The position numbers and the translations under genes were made by a program. 64,000 nt of DNA, from the NCBI RefSeq assembly GCF_035083965.1, contig NC_089727.1, forward strand, positions 8,499,501 to 8,563,500. Direction: 5' to 3'. Source of the stretch: Branchiostoma lanceolatum. Its lineage: Eukaryota > Chordata > Leptocardii > Amphioxiformes > Branchiostomatidae. Positions 35,083 through 48,842 of this stretch are shown here, one piece after another; the stretch's first letter is position 1, and each line of letters starts with the position of its first letter. The notes beneath the pieces were generated by a model. The model was not told where the DNA came from. It searched no databases and saw only the letters and a list, made by a program, of their open reading frames with translations.

Positions 35083-35755
35083 GGGTCAGCTGCCGATCGA
35101 ACGTTTGTGGTAAGATTACTGCCAGCAGTAACCGTTATGAGGCTGAATAACATTATCACCTGTGGTCAAATCTTACTACAAAATGTACTTTTGTACCTTC
35201 TTTGCCAGGTACGGGTTTCAAGCTGCAGATCGAACGTTTGTGGTAAGATTACTGCCAGCAGTAACCGTTGTGAGACTGAATAACATCATCACCAGTGGTA
35301 AAATCTTACTACAAAATGTACTTTTGTACCTTCTTTGCCAGGTACGGGTTTTAAGCTGCAGATCGAACGTTTGTGGTAAGATTACTGCCAGCAGTAACCG
35401 TTATGAGGCTGAATAACATTATCACCAGTGGTGGAATCTTACTACAAAATGTACTTTTGTACCTTCTTTGCCAGGTACGGGTTTTAAGCTGCAGATCGAA
35501 CGTTTGTGGTAAGATTACTGCCAGCAGTAACCGTTGTGAGACTGAATAACATCATCACCAGTGGTAAAATCTTACTACAAAATGTACTTTTGTACCTTCT
35601 TTGCCAGGTACGGGTTTTAAGCTGCAGATCGAACGTTTGTGGTAAGATTACTGCCAGCAGTAATCGTTATGCGACTGAATAACATCATCACCGGCGGTGA
35701 AATCTTACTACAAAATGTACTTTTGTAGTTCCTTTGCCTGGTGCGGCTTTTCAAG
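35083..35755. repeat. 133-bp tandem satellite, five copies
   Basis: GATCGAACGTTTGTGGTAAG begins at 35095, 35228, 35361, 35494 and 35627, exactly 133 bases apart. Copies 2 and 4 share GTTGTGAGACTGAATAACAT, copies 1 and 3 share GTTATGAGGCTGAATAACAT, so the array looks like a 266-bp dimer. 133 is not a multiple of three, so it is not coding. Confidence 0.9.
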
Positions 35756-36240
35756 GACATAGCCATAAACCTGTAAGAGAAAAGTAATGATTAGAAATTA
35801 TCTCGACAGCGTGTGCTGGTAATAATATATAGCCATGTTTAAGCCATGACACCAAAATAGCCGAGTGTATACCACATACCGCTGGTATATTTATCAGTTG
35901 TTACGAGAGATAAAGCTGGCGATTGTACTGCTCTAAGCCTCGCTCACTTTGAATTATAGTTATATGCATTATGTTCTTTCAGCAAGCATGGAAATCAATC
36001 TTTATACTGTTAGTGTTTCTGGAATAGATTTAAAGTTGGAGGTTGTAAAGTGTTGCCACGTCAGTTTTCGCTAAATAAATGTACTTGTAAATATCGATCA
36101 TTTTGCTGGAGGGCACGGGTCGATACTCTGAGGATGATTGCTGGAAGTGTGCCGATAAGGAGTGATGTATGGAATTTATGACCGTTTGTCCCAGATCAGC
36201 AGCGTATTCTACCAGGAACTACCGCAACACTGTCTCATCA

Positions 36241-36500
36241 GCAAATTGTGTGTGTAATTGTGTGTGTGACTGTGTGTGTGACTGTGTGTGTGACTGTGTG
36301 ACTGACTGTGTGTGTGACTGTGTGTGACTGTGACTGACTGTGTATGTGACTGTAGCTGTGTCTGTGACTGTGTATGTGACTGTGTATGTGACTGTGTGTG
36401 TGACTGTGTGTGAGACTGTGTGTGTGACTGTGTGTGACCATGTGTGTGAGTGTTGTATGTATGTATGTATGTGTGTGTGTGAGTGAGTGTGTGTCTCTAT
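36241..36500. repeat. TGTGTGTGACTG minisatellite
   Basis: Repeats of TGTGTGTGACTG and variants over about 190 bases, then GTAT and TG runs. Minus-strand frames (HTHSHT) are artefacts. Confidence 0.9.
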
Positions 36501-36529
36501 GTCTCTCTCCGAGTCTCTCCGTTCCTTTG

Positions 36530-36644
36530 TATTTCTCTCTCGCTCTTTCTCCCTTTATCTCTTTCTCTCCCCCTCTCTTTCTCTTCTTTTTACTCTCTCC
36601 CTTTATCTCTTTCTCTCCCCCTCTCTTTCTCTTTCTCTTTCTTT

Positions 36645-36733
<89 letters not shown>

Positions 36734-36735
36734 CC
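36530..36735. repeat. (CT)n microsatellite
   Basis: CT-rich lead-in, with one ~50-base piece (TCTCCCTTTATCTCTTTCTC) present twice, then pure TC dinucleotides from about 36647. Confidence 0.9.
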
Positions 36736-39700
36736 TCTCTCTCTTTACCTTGGTGCCTTGCAGTACCCCCTCTCTCTGTCTTTCTCTTGTGCATGAGACA
36801 GACAGATAGAAAGACAGAAAAAGACATTGAAGTGTATCCAGCCTGGCATACCCCCCCCCCCCCCACACACACACACCTTTCTGTGGTGACATTAGAACGT
36901 TAACGTTAGTGATGACCTTCCCGTGCTTCCACACGAGGGATAGGACAAAAGGCTCAGGACCCAATCGTGCACCAATCAACCCCGAATAACGACGGCCTTG
37001 GGTAAAGTCGTTAACTTCTTACTACTGCTCTAGCACAATCCTTTAAAAAGAAAAAGGGCAGACCATTGCAATTGTGTTGAGACTAGCCGGTTCACAAGGT
37101 CGTTTCGGGTGGCCGGTTTAACATGTGCACGGCGCCGCTGGTGCATATTAACCTCCTCGGTCTTCGTGAAAAATTCAACGGCGTCAGGGCGATATCAAAT
37201 TGCCAGCGCAAAGCCAGACAGATTGGGAATAACTATAGAAACACAAGATTGTTCTCTTTTTTTAAAAATAGAACTACAGTACTCAACGTCAACGCCTTTC
37301 TTGTCTGGCGACTGATTTGCCGTAAATTTCGTACCACAGACAGTTTGTTTGCTGGGATATAGTTAACGTGGTCTGAAAAATGTCTCCGCAGCAAATCTAG
37401 TCTCAGACATGGCCATAAGTCACGTTGCCACTACATCCCCTTCCATTTATTCTTCTGTCCACCAGCTATAGCTTGATTCATGGAAGTCCATATCCGCTCG
37501 GGCGGTTCTCCTATATTTCTTTATTTGAGTTCGCAGAATCAAAGAGAAGCAGAAACGTGTAGCAGCCATGTTAGTCTGTGGGTATCTTTCTGGCACTCAA
37601 AGGATTTGGTCCTCACAAAACGAGAAATCACATGCCTTAGTCACGAGTCGGTAGTTCCTAGGTATTCAACACGACGATTCTCTTTATAAAAATGTTCTTC
37701 TACTGAATTAACAAAATGATCTAATTCATAATTCATATAAACCAACATGATTGTATGACAAGACAGAGGTGGTATATTTGTTCACGAGGATGTTAACACG
37801 ATGATAAGACTTTAGTGTGTATGGCTGCGGTATGACAGTAAAAAGAATATAGGGAGGGTAATCTTAAGACGGGGACGCCATAAACTTTCTGCAACGTTTC
37901 ATCCACTTCTCTTCGAATGACATGTTCTATTTGCATACAATGACGTATTTAAAACGCTATGGTATCCATTCTTAAAGAAAAGAAAGGTACTGTTTAGTTC
38001 CCATTGTGTTGGAAGTTATAGCCTAGTCCTGCTACGGAAGGTAAGGTTAAGTTTTTGCCTTGTGGTACCAGGTATGCACAGCGTGTAGCCAGCTACTCTC
38101 GTGGAGTCCTCGAGCTCCCCTGCACAAATTACACCACGTGATGTGGGTGGAGATGGGCCTGTTAACCTCGCCGATAATGGAAGGGTTTTTACGGGTAGTG
38201 ATTCAAAAAGCCATCCAGTAATTAACGTCTTAGAACTGATTATTCTCGTTTTATCTCGTTTTTTTTTATCACGAGAAGGCATGCCATCGTCGTATCGGGC
38301 GTTTACGATTCATCACACTGCCCGAGGATTGGGGTTTCGCCATTTGACGGTTGATTAGGACGTTTGGCCGGAGTTTTCGTGTGAAAACTAGAATCCCTGG
38401 CGGTGGAACTGGTATAAGGGAGCATTTCCTAACAGCTAGATATATATTCAAAGGACGAAGTAACTAAATAACGAGTTTGGCTTCACTATACTGCCTTTAA
38501 GTGACCGCTCGCTACATTACATGTAACAAATGTTACAGTTTACCTCGTGCGGTACTTTTATTATACTTGTAAATCGTATTACATGCGTTCGTTATTATCT
38601 CGATATTACTTTTATCTAGCTGACATGGGCTATAAAATGGCGCACAGAAGAACCTGTTTGTAACGGACAGGTACGTATCATCAAACGCCGACGTTAAATC
38701 CTTAAAAAAACTGTAGTATATATATATCTTTAATGAAAGTTCCATCTTACTTTTTACGCTTGGTAGTTGAGGTACTGGTGGTGGAGTATGACATACTCTG
38801 GGTGCGGTAACACAATCATCTTAGCTAAATGTTGCTCAGGGAGAGACGGGGAACGCTATAGACTTCTTTCAATTTTTTTTTGATCCGCTGCTCACGTAAT
38901 CACGTGGATGGTATGTGCTTATTTTTTTTATTGAAATGACGTCATTCCATGGTAGAGACTGATGCTTTTCAGTCGAAAAAGGCTGATTTTTCATTCGTGC
39001 AGCAGGAAAATCCTGTTACATAGTGAATTCTACCGAAGACAGATGTACTTTCAAGTTAATGTACAGGAATTAATGATAGTAGTAGTTACCTCCCCTGCAT
39101 TGTGCCTCTGATTGTGAACACCGCTACGACTAATACGTGTTTTGGTGCGTTACCATCGGAGCTTGAGCCCATCAAACAGCTTCATTTGTGCATAGAGACA
39201 CTGTAATTTTGAACATCACAGAAGATTGAAAGAGCCCCCTATACTTAATGATACCACAGCACCGTTAAAGACATCAGGCCAGCTTGTGGTTACGGCATGG
39301 GATCTACGCATGGACCTGAAACGATCCTATACCAGCTGGTTTTACTATAATAGACTTACCCAAATTGCTGGATTCGTGCTCGCTAGGATTAAAGGACTAA
39401 GGAAAGAGAAGTGATTGCTCGTCATGTTTCAAAGAAGGATGGAGGTGGAGATTCTTGGCTGTTACCCACAGCTTAACTTCAGATCTAATTGTAGCCATCA
39501 GAAGTAACGGTTTGAACCTTAAATTGGCAGTTTGTATCTGTTGATGACATTTCTTGTCGATTCTATTAAACTTTAGCCCTGTGTTTGGCCATGGGCCCGA
39601 TGGAATGGCTCCCTGTTCAATTGCATAGATTAACGTCAAGCCCTCCGAACTCGATAGATATACTTCACTTGCCATTACGTAGGCAACAATGCTTCAAAAC

Positions 39701-41190
39701 GAGTTCATGCCATCGGCAAACCCCTATAAGGTGGGACAGGCCAAAATTGTTAGCCTTTATGTTGCTGAAATGTTGCATGTGCATAGAGCATGTTACAAGG
39801 ATTACAAAACATTAAATTGAATTAGCATAATATCATCATGATTTCTGATTTTTAGAAATATTACCTAATTTCTATTTTTGTAGTGGCTAGTTCATCAAAT
39901 TTGATAATGATGTGGACCCTAGATTAAAACCAATAACCAATCAAAAAATCTCTATAAATGCGTATAAAACCTTGTAGGTGGCACCGACCTGTGACACCTA
40001 CATTACTTATGAATTATTGAAAATATCACGAATTACGTTGAAGCGTCCAAAATGAACCAAAATTCGGTAAATCACAAGTACATATTCATATTACATGCAA
40101 AGATATCCTGCACCCATACGGTACAGGCTGACCTTTTGTCTTGCGTAACTTTCTTCATAGGAGATTTAAGTACAACCAAGGGTTTGAAGTCACGGCAATA
40201 AAGGGTAGACGTTTGATTCAGTGCTTGTCATGGTCTGTTCTAAATCCAGTTTGAGAGTTGACAGTTAAGTGCGCACGGTGGTATCTGAAGCAAACATAAC
40301 CTGGTGTGTGACGGATATTTAGATCACGTACGCTAGACACTGTCCTTTTATTATGTACCCTTTCCATATTTCAGTTAGAACCCATTTTAAACGGCTCGTA
40401 CCCCTGACAAGATTGTTTTTCATAAAACGAGACGTCATGCTTCAATTACGTATACGGCAGACTGTTGAAAATGTGAATTCCCGAAGGGAACGAAAATACA
40501 CCCACATAATACGATGAAGCAGAAGCAGCATATGTCCATAAGGGCACCGAAAAGGCCGTATTTTTGCTGTTTAGACACGGCTGCTTTTGACTGTGATGAA
40601 CTCGCCAACGATTTAAGTGGTTTTAGGACGACGAATTGTCCGTCAAAGCGTGGTGGACAGTTGGGTGGAGGTGGTTACTTTACAACGCGGGTTGTGCTCA
40701 AAGCAAGTGGAAAGGGATTTATAGCTATATCAAGACGAGACAAGGCTGGATGAGAATGATATGTATAAGAGAGTCGCACATAGCTTTCCCTTGGACCATG
40801 GATTTGGTTCAAGTATTTCACTGTTGGTAGGTTATTTGTATAGCTAACATGGTGCCTCATGTACTTGCAAGCAATACTGCAAATCAAAACTTTACTTTAT
40901 GTTTAAATGTAGTTCTTTCTCAAATTCTGGCAACTTTGACACAGTTCTTCTGCAGACTGAATCATTCCCGAGTCTACCTACGTGGCAAAGTAGCCTTCCT
41001 GCGAGTTGTTTTCTGTTTACTTTTATATATTTATCTATATCTTTTATGGTTTTCTTGTTGTTAAGATTACCTTTTTGATCTGTTTTCTATCTAGATTCAG
41101 TCTTTGAAAGTTGTCTTCCACCCAAGTACGGCCGTTACGAGACCACTGTGAATTTTCCAACAGTCTATACTGAGTTTCAGTGAATGATCA

Positions 41191-41765
41191 ATGATATTCA
41201 AGGTCTTGTATTGATATTCAAGGTCTTTCAATGATCCTCGAGGTCTTCCAATTATTCCCAAGGTCTTAAGATGATATTTCAATAACCTGTGAGGTCTTCC
41301 AGCGATCTTTTAACGATTTCCTAGGTCTTGTAATGATCTCCGAGTCTCCCGATGATCTTTCAATGATCTGTAATATTTTTCAATTGTCTTTTTTATTTCC
41401 AAGGGTTTCCATCGATCTTCCAATGATCTGCAAGGTATTTCCCGGCTCGTCACGGGATCTTTTAAATGTCTGTAAGGCCATGTTGATTTGATAATATTGT
41501 ACCCCAAAACTGGTGCGAGCGTGCGAATAAATAAAAAGTTTGGCAAAAAAATTGTTGCCTTCATTATGAAATGTACGTCGTTAGGAAGGATGAACGAAGC
41601 TAAACACACAGAGTATGGTATACCGAAATTTAGTGGGCTAAGGTCTTCCAATTATATTTTAATGATATGCAAGATCCTCAAAAGTTCTGAAAGGCCATCT
41701 AATAATCTTTACATGATCTCTAAGCTTATTAGCGATAGTTTTAATGATCTGTCAATGACTCCTGG
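41191..41765. repeat. AAGGTCTTCCAATGATCT minisatellite split by a MITE
   Basis: Degenerate units of about 20-30 bases with the theme AAGGTCTTCCAATGATCTTT run from 41196 to about 41470. They are interrupted by the MITE copy at 41474-41634 and resume at 41638 (AAGGTCTTCCAATTATATTT) to about 41760. The array predates the insertion. Confidence 0.65.
41474..41634. mobile_element. truncated MITE, TAAGGCCATGTTGATTTGAT family, copy 3
   Basis: Starts AAGGCCATGTTGATTTGATA, shares ACCCCAAAACTG, GTGCGAGCGTGCGAAT and AACACACAGAGTATGGTATA with copies 1 and 2. It lacks the right half and right end. Confidence 0.65.
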
Positions 41766-42986
41766 TTCGCTCATATGTATGTCTCCTATCCGTTGTCCGA
41801 TGGTTTCCATTCTGTGCACATTGGGCCTGAGTACGAAGCGAACTCTAATAGTGATACAGGATATTGGCTACAACGCAAACTAATTGTTGCTTCGCGAAGA
41901 AGGAACGATTTATCAATAAGCGGCTGCTTTCATATTCTTTTGACAAATTTGTCTAACGCCATGAAATTTTGACGCACTAGACCTCCGATATTGAATTCTT
42001 TCCTCGATACAAGAATAGCTTATGGAAAAGTGGCTTGCGGCAAACCTGTAACCTAAATCTTTCAAAGTTCATATAAACATCAATATCTGTGAGCATAGTC
42101 TTAATGCTCGTGCTATAACTTGTCCTTGCGTTGACGCTTTGATATCACAAAATATACATATCAGCATGAAGCGCATAATGAAAAGGCGGTGATGGCCATG
42201 CAGTTTAAGAATGGATTTGTCATGTGACGTCATCGCTGTGTTCGATGCCATGTTGGTGTCCGCTCTTTGCATTGCAGTTAATCATGGCTCAAGCCTTTTT
42301 GGACCTCAAATAACCACAAATGCAGAAATATATTCTAATGCCGAGTACATTTGATTTATTACATATTGAAATTCAAATAGGGACACATGGCAGCGAAGGT
42401 AACAACTGCCTGTTACCTTGCTATGGAAAATGAGTGAAAACATCTAGAAGACGTGTATGCGCACAGAGTGAATTTGTCAAGTTAATTGGCTGTTGCACGG
42501 TACAGCGATCTCATTTAGGCAGAAGCACGGGACCGCTTCTAGCAATCAGTAATGTCTTTAGCGATACATACACTTAATGAAAGTGCGATGAAGGATGCCC
42601 ATAAGATTGCGGGTTTGAGTGGCCTACAGTCCATTTATCCTTCCGCGAAAGGTGATGAGGTAGGCTTAATGAGTAATGTGCCTACTTCAGAATATCACGA
42701 GGAATAATACGCCGTGGCCAGATGAATGCGGAGTGGTCATCGGGCCTTGGAGACTAGGTCTGTTCATTAAAGGTTCTTCTAGACGCATTTTTGCATAGAC
42801 TGAGAGAAACGAAACTTTGCACAGTTATAAGGTATTAAAAGGCCAAGTCCCCCACAAAGTTTCGTTCCTATCAGCCTTTTGGAAAGGAGGAAAAGGGAAA
42901 CATTTAATGAATACAGGACGGGATAGACGCTTTGCATTCGACTGGTCCCATTTTCATATGAGGTCAAACATACCAGATTGTCAATA

Positions 42987-43458
42987 AGACCACACAGACT
43001 TGATTATATAAATGGCATCCGCGTTCACATCAATTTTCGTCACTTCCTCTTTCAAACAAAAATTTGAAACCAATTTATAAGTCGTGCGAGGAAGCTGCAA
43101 AATGTGCAAATTTATGCCAAAAACGTTGCAAAAATGATATCGGGAAACGGATACTAATTTCATACAGTGCCTCTTTTCCTACGGTTAAAAGTACTGATTT
43201 TGTCGTAAACTTACTCCTTGCACAAAATGTAGTTCGACTCCTGAGCGAAGTTTTCCAAAGTCTTCACAGAAAATATGAAAATATGAAAGAGCCATAAGAA
43301 AAAAATATCATTTTGAATATCATATTTTGTAAAACCTTCCTGACCACTTATTCATATTTCATAATGAAGACAACTTTGTTGGCCTGATTTTTATTCTTCT
43401 TTCGCGCTCGCATAAACTGTGGCGATGTCATCCGTATAATCAAATCAGAGTAGCCTTA
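42987..43458. mobile_element. diverged MITE, TAAGGCC family, copy 4
   Basis: Left end ACTTGATTATATAAATGGCATCC, right end GATGTCATCCGTATAATCAA to AGCCTTA. Internal CATAATGAAGACAACTTTGT and TTTCGCGCTCGCA match the inverse of copy 3, so it lies in the opposite orientation. It is the longest copy (about 470 bp); no transposase frame. Confidence 0.55.
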
Positions 43459-43934
43459 GATATCACCCTTCACCTTTAGGACAAAAGTAGAATTCTCTGC
43501 ACGCCGCCGCGATGTAGATATACATTCAGGAGAGATACAACGGAGCACCGAAACACGAGCCATAAAATAACAACGACCCTTCAGGTATTAAAAGTTCGTT
43601 TAATATAGCTGCCTCTACTCGCTGGGGTCAATTATGCAAGGCTTGGACGTCTGATCTTTTGACCTTTTTGACCTTAATACTACTTTCTAGAAGCTCACGG
43701 TCACAACTGGGTAGAGTTGGTCATCAACGCTGTGGCAAAAATATATCCCGTAAATTGAGGACACAGACGGGTCAAGTCAATTCAAGCTGAAAGTTTAAAG
43801 CTATTAGAAGGATATTGGAATTCGCACCAGGACATTTGTTAACCTTATAACTTCGGTACAGTAGGTAAGGTCGAACTTTCAATGATTATGAAACAAGGGG
43901 TGTCCGTGTAAAGGGATGGGGTGGTGTTATACCC

Positions 43935-44220
43935 CCAATCCACTGGGACGGCGATCTCACGGCGACCTCAATTTGGCCAGATCGCCGTGAGAGCGGCGAG
44001 AGCGCCGTGATAGCGCGGCGAGAGCGCCGTGATAGCGCGGCGAGAGCGCCGTGAGAGCGCCATGCGCGCCAAGCGCGCCGTCACCTCGGCAATGGTTTTG
44101 GACAGGTCCAAAACAATCGCCGTGAGATCGCCGAGGATGGCGATGGGATCAAAGGGCCGCAGCGAGGGATGACAGGGCCGCAGCGAGCGCTCAAGGATCG
44201 CAGCGAGCACTCTACGAGGA
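43935..44220. repeat. GC-rich minisatellite (GCGAGAGCGCCGTGATAGCG)
   Basis: About 22-bp units of GCGAGAGCGCCGTGATAGCG stand out in AT-rich surroundings (43990-44070), with inverted GGCGATCTCACGGCGACC before and ATCGCCGTGAGATCGCCGAG after. The flanks look like a foldback-type element similar in style to 18117-18355. Confidence 0.6.
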
Positions 44221-44734
44221 TTGAATGGTTTTATCTGTAGTTCAAAGAATTTTCATTCTTGATGTGGTGTATCTTGAATTTCTAGGAATTTTGTGGACAA
44301 ATCATAGTTTAGCTCATGGGTAATACAAATTGACGAATAACTACAAGTACTTGCTTCCATTCAAATTAAATTCCTTCCAATTCTTAATGTCAGTGGTTCA
44401 AAAAGCGTTCCAAAATCCTGTGATTTACGTTTCTGTTATAACCAAGAATGATAGAATGTATTTATTGCAAACAGTGTACATGACAGACAACACAGAAAAA
44501 ACTAGTTGAACATATATTATAGACAAAGAGAAGTCTGACAATTGTTTAAAGAAGGAACAAAATTGTATGGCTGAAGAATCTATGATGTACATGGAACATG
44601 TAAGTAATAGATACAACAAGTCGTTCGTTCGTTAGTTAGTTAGTTCAAATTTGAGTGGCACATACATTAGCATGGTTATTTTCTTGCTGTTTCAGTAAAA
44701 GGGGATATTTTTACAGGGAGGGGTTGCTAGCCCT

Positions 44735-44930
44735 TCAATTTTGACGTGCACGAGGCACCTCCTCGATCGAACATGGGACCCCCATTTTACGCCGCCAGGC
44801 CGTCCGAAAGACGACTGCAGCCCCTACGAGATGTTCCAACCCAGCATTGAACCGGGGTCTCACAACTAATTGGCACGAGAAGCTCAACAGGGAGGCTGCT
44901 ACCAGTAGAGCTATAGGGACATCCCAGATA
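44735..44930 (-). repeat. tRNA-derived SINE, minus strand
   Basis: The reverse complement starts GGGATGTCCCTATAGCTCTA with A box TAGCTCTACTGGTAGCAG and B-box-like GGTTCAATGC. It is followed by GGACGGCCTGGCGGCGTAAA, ATGGGGGTCCCATGTTCGAT and GAGGAGGTGCCTCGTGCACG. Confidence 0.6.
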
Positions 44931-45724
44931 TAATATATACGAGATCAATTTGAATTTCATGGCAGACGACGGTAAAACTTCCAACTTCCAGAAGATATAC
45001 TTCTACTTTTTTGTTTACACCATTGTCGTCTTTTTGCAGATTCCAATTTCCACAGGGACCAATGTAGCCATGATCTACATGGTAATTTTGTCAATGATAA
45101 AGATGAATGACCTTTTCTTCAACAGTATTATTCCTGTATTCACCCTTTAGACTGTTAGTCCTCAACGGCGCAGTTGATTGACGCACCATGATGATACGTA
45201 ACATCAGTTTTCTGATGTGTCCTCCTCTTACTTTCTTCATCCTTCTGTCTTTCCATCCCTTCCTTCACCATTTCCCGCTTTCCCCCTCCCCTAATAGTAA
45301 ACTACATATTTCTAAATCATGATTTTTACGTTTATATGTAAAACCAGATACACATATGCAGTTTTGGGGCTACGATATCGATACAAGGGGAATTTACATT
45401 TACAATTTAGCCGCAGACCAGAACTCGCATGCAAAAAACATTTCCATTTTTGTAGTCCGGAAACTTTACATAACCATTTGTTTCTGTCCAGTGATGGTTT
45501 GAAAGCTGCGTTGCTATGAATACAGAGTATCCTCTATGTCATTTAAGGACCAGCGAGATATCCCCGTGTTTGAAATGACCCGAGATGGCTTACCATAAAT
45601 GTCGAGCAATAATATATTGAATGGAACCTCAGTACAGCTATACGTATACATATGAATGAGATGGCACCAAGCGCCTGTTTTCAGATAGAACGGTAAATTC
45701 CAAATACCACTTTCAAAGAGTAGA

Positions 45725-45999
45725 ATGTTCAGAAATATAAGCTTATGAGTAACCATACTTTGTAAACAAAATGTTCAGAAATATAAGCTTATGAGTAAAC
45801 CATACTTTGTAAACAAAATGTTCTGAAATATAAGCTTAGGAGTAACAATACTTTGTAAACAAAATATTCAGAAATATAAGCTCATGAGTAACCATATTTT
45901 GTAAACAAAATTTTCAGAAATATAAGCTTATGAGTAACCATACTTTGTAATTAAAATGTTCTAAAATGTAAGCTTATGAGTAACAATACTTTGTGCTTC
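45725..45999. repeat. 46-bp tandem repeat, six copies
   Basis: ATGTTCAGAAATATAAGCTT + ATGAGTAACCATACTTTGTA + AACAAA repeated about six times with a few changes per copy; the first period is 46 bases. Confidence 0.88.
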
Positions 46000-47179
46000 T
46001 ACGTTTTTATCAATTTGCGGTCTTGTGGCTTTCTTATGGCAAAAACCAATGTTAGAGCTTCTACTTACATTTTTTAACATAAAGATATCTAATATTTCCC
46101 AATAGGACAGTCCTTTAATCTGATATTATCGATATTTAACGAATAAATGGAACAAATCTTCGTTATCATTCAGTTACACGCACAGCCTTGCATCAGTTAC
46201 GTAAGTACACCAATTTATTGGATTACTAGCCAAAGATTTTGCCATCTGTAATTTTCGAAGACCCTCCCAGGATATACAGGGGCGTTAGCAATCAGATGGT
46301 TGGATCAATCCCAGGAATCCCCCCACACTCAAGTCCAAACCTGATACGGTGAGGCTAGCACATGAGGTCGCGCACCGAGAAAGCAATCAGCAAACGAAAG
46401 TGCCGATATATCTTTTCTCGTTCCGAACCAACCGCCTACAATAAGATGGCTTCATTTGCGCGGTTGCGAAGTGTCGAAAGCGTTCGGAGTCAAGGATTTT
46501 TTGGTTGGATCTAAAAATGGGGAATGACCTGATGGTGAAAATACCATGCCTTCTATTTAGTTGTAAGCGTATTGGGATACATTGTACTGTAAGGGTCGTC
46601 AGAAAATCAGCTAACTACTTGTTAGATAAAGAAAATATCGAGGTGCCTTTCACCAATGAGAATAGAACTTTGATGTTCATGTGAATCACTTTGACAATTC
46701 GCCGCAATATACTATGGTATCCATGCAATCAATTGCAAATGCTACTCCATGTTGATTTGTCAATTCTGATTCTATGGCAAGGCATACGCTGAACCCCATT
46801 ATTTCCTACCACAAAAGGCTTCTGATAGGTAGTACAGAATACGCACATTCGTATGTTTTAATTTGTGGTGAATCTATCATTGATAATGATAGGTAATACA
46901 GGGAATTACGTCAAATTGCCGACGGGCACCGCACCTATAATTTACAAATAAGCCTGTAGGTTCCTTTCTATCTATACCACCATATCTTCCAACACCCATA
47001 CATACATGAAACTAGATTTTAACTGGCGCCCTGTTGGTATAGCACCTGTGCCCAACCGCCCCCGTTCCGCTCCTTTTCCACCCACCCAATCAAGATGGCA
47101 GAACAAGTAAGTACGCTCACACGCCAATAGCTTACGTTTACAACGGCCCAGCGTTTATATTTATCTTCGCCGAGTACTT

Positions 47180-47860
47180 GTACTCGGAGAGGATTATGTT
47201 TTCGGTTGAAAAATCTGTTGGGTGGGTCTGAATGTATGTCAGGAGCATAACTCAAGAAAATGTCAATGGATCTTTATGATTTTGGGTAGGTGTTTAGTGG
47301 TTGTGTAAAGGAAGGTCAAGTTCGAAAATGGTTTACCTTGCGTTTTTCAATAGTACTGCAGCGGACTTAGCATTTTTTTGTGTTTGTATGTAGGCAAAAA
47401 AAGTGACGGAAACGTTGATGGATCTTCATAATTTTTTGCAGGTGTGTAGATGTTGTGAAAACGGAGGTCAAGTTCAAAAATGGTTCTCCTGGCACTTTCC
47501 GTCGGTACTGCAGCGGGCTTTGTGTGGATGTGAATTTTCTTGTGGACAACATAACTCAAGAAGCTGTTGATGGATCCTTATGATATTTAGTGGATGGGTA
47601 GGATTTACCGAAAGGAAGGTCAAGTTCGATAATGGGCCTTCTAGCGGGTACCAAAGGTACTGGAGCAGAGCTTCAAAATTTAGGGGCATATTTTCTGAAA
47701 GTGCTGTGGTCATGATTTTTGTGTGGTAGATAGTTCATGCCACAGAAAGTAAGTTCTGTAAATTTTGGCCCCCTAGCGGCTTGTTAAGAACCGCAGTGGG
47801 TGTTTTTGTTTTGACATTCGGACATGAATAACTTGAGAATGGGTCGACAGATCGTCGTGA
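47180..47860. repeat. degenerate ~140-bp tandem array
   Basis: Recurring order of words: AACTCAAGAA, GGATCTTCATGATTTTTGG, GTAGGTGT, GGAAGGTCAAGTTCGAAAAT, TACTGCAGCGG. They occur near 47250, 47400, 47545, 47690 and 47830. Similar sequences are, from memory, dispersed in other marine invertebrate genomes. Not coding. Confidence 0.6.
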
Positions 47861-48689
47861 TGTTTGGTATGTAGAGAGCTCGGATGGTGCTTTACATAAT
47901 CAATGGCTAATTATGCAAATAAGGAGCTAATTTGCATAATTAGTAAGGAAAGTTTGTTAACCCACTGCCTTTCAATGGGACATGGGACAGTGTCAGGTCA
48001 TGTAAACAGATAGCCTTGCATAAACGTACATGTAGGTCAAATAAATAAACTATTCTCAAAGCAGAGGTGTGGGTCCTGCTGGTTTTTGACGCGTTCAGTT
48101 TAAGCATTTTTGTTCAACACGGTTGGCGACATAACGAAATAGGGACAAAATAGAAAGCCTGACTAGAAACACCTAAAACCGTGCCAGATTTATTCTATTC
48201 ATATGTATTCACTGTACTATTTCATCATCACTTTCAACTTTCAACACTGCCATATCGAACCTTTGTGGCCCATATGATATCAACATACTCATATTTTTTC
48301 ATGACCAGTTATAACATATATCAGCACACTCTACACATATACTAGTCCTGTACCACCAAATGATTTTTAACCCTATCTTAACTGGACTCATTCGCCCAAT
48401 CATAACGTCCAAATGGTATGGTGCATGATCAAATTTGCAGGGGGTGATAGGCACGTAAATATAAATCACTTTCCATAATAGGCCTTGATTATTTGGCGAA
48501 GATAATGTGTTTGTAGAACTCTAGTTGTTTTTGTTTTTAGATACAATTTAAAAAGGTAAGAATGTGAATGTTGACGTCCCAAATAACTAACAAAAGAGGT
48601 AGTCCAATAGCCTTTTGGAGGCCGTATGGGCAGTGGGTTGTTATCCACTGTGTGTGTCTAGGGCATGGTATTGGAAGATGGAGCCCATC

Positions 48690-48842
48690 CCTCTAGAGCT
48701 CTCCTTTCACCGCCTTTTACCTCCCCAACCGACGTCTGGTACCCATTTTTACACCTGGGTCTTTTCCAAGTACACAAGGTCTAGCCAGGAATAGAACCCG
48801 TGACCTCTCGATCTAACGTCCGCTAGTGTGGCGACTGGGTAA
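48690..48842 (-). repeat. tRNA-like SINE fragment, minus strand
   Basis: The reverse complement reads ACCCAGTCGCCACACTAGCG, GACGTTAGATCGAGAGGTCA and CGGGTTCTATTCCTGGC (B box). It has no fold of a true tRNA. Confidence 0.5.

Larger units (their letters stand above)
35756..41190. other. gene-free region with simple repeats
   Basis: Apart from the microsatellites at 36241-36500 and 36530-36735 and a C run near 36851, I see no feature. The remaining open frames (for example 37109-37362, 39397-39675, 40514-40753) have no recognisable domain or splice context. Confidence 0.45.

Noticed and set aside
36434-36979. Open frames rich in Leu-Ser or Arg-Glu
   Set aside because: CT microsatellite.
41488-41883. 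131-codon frame
   Set aside because: Starts inside a MITE copy and continues through minisatellite units.
43968-44210. 80-codon minus-strand frame rich in Arg and Ala
   Set aside because: Translation of a GC-rich minisatellite.
48781-48842. Possible tRNA on the minus strand
   Set aside because: B-box-like word present but no cloverleaf; treated as a SINE fragment.
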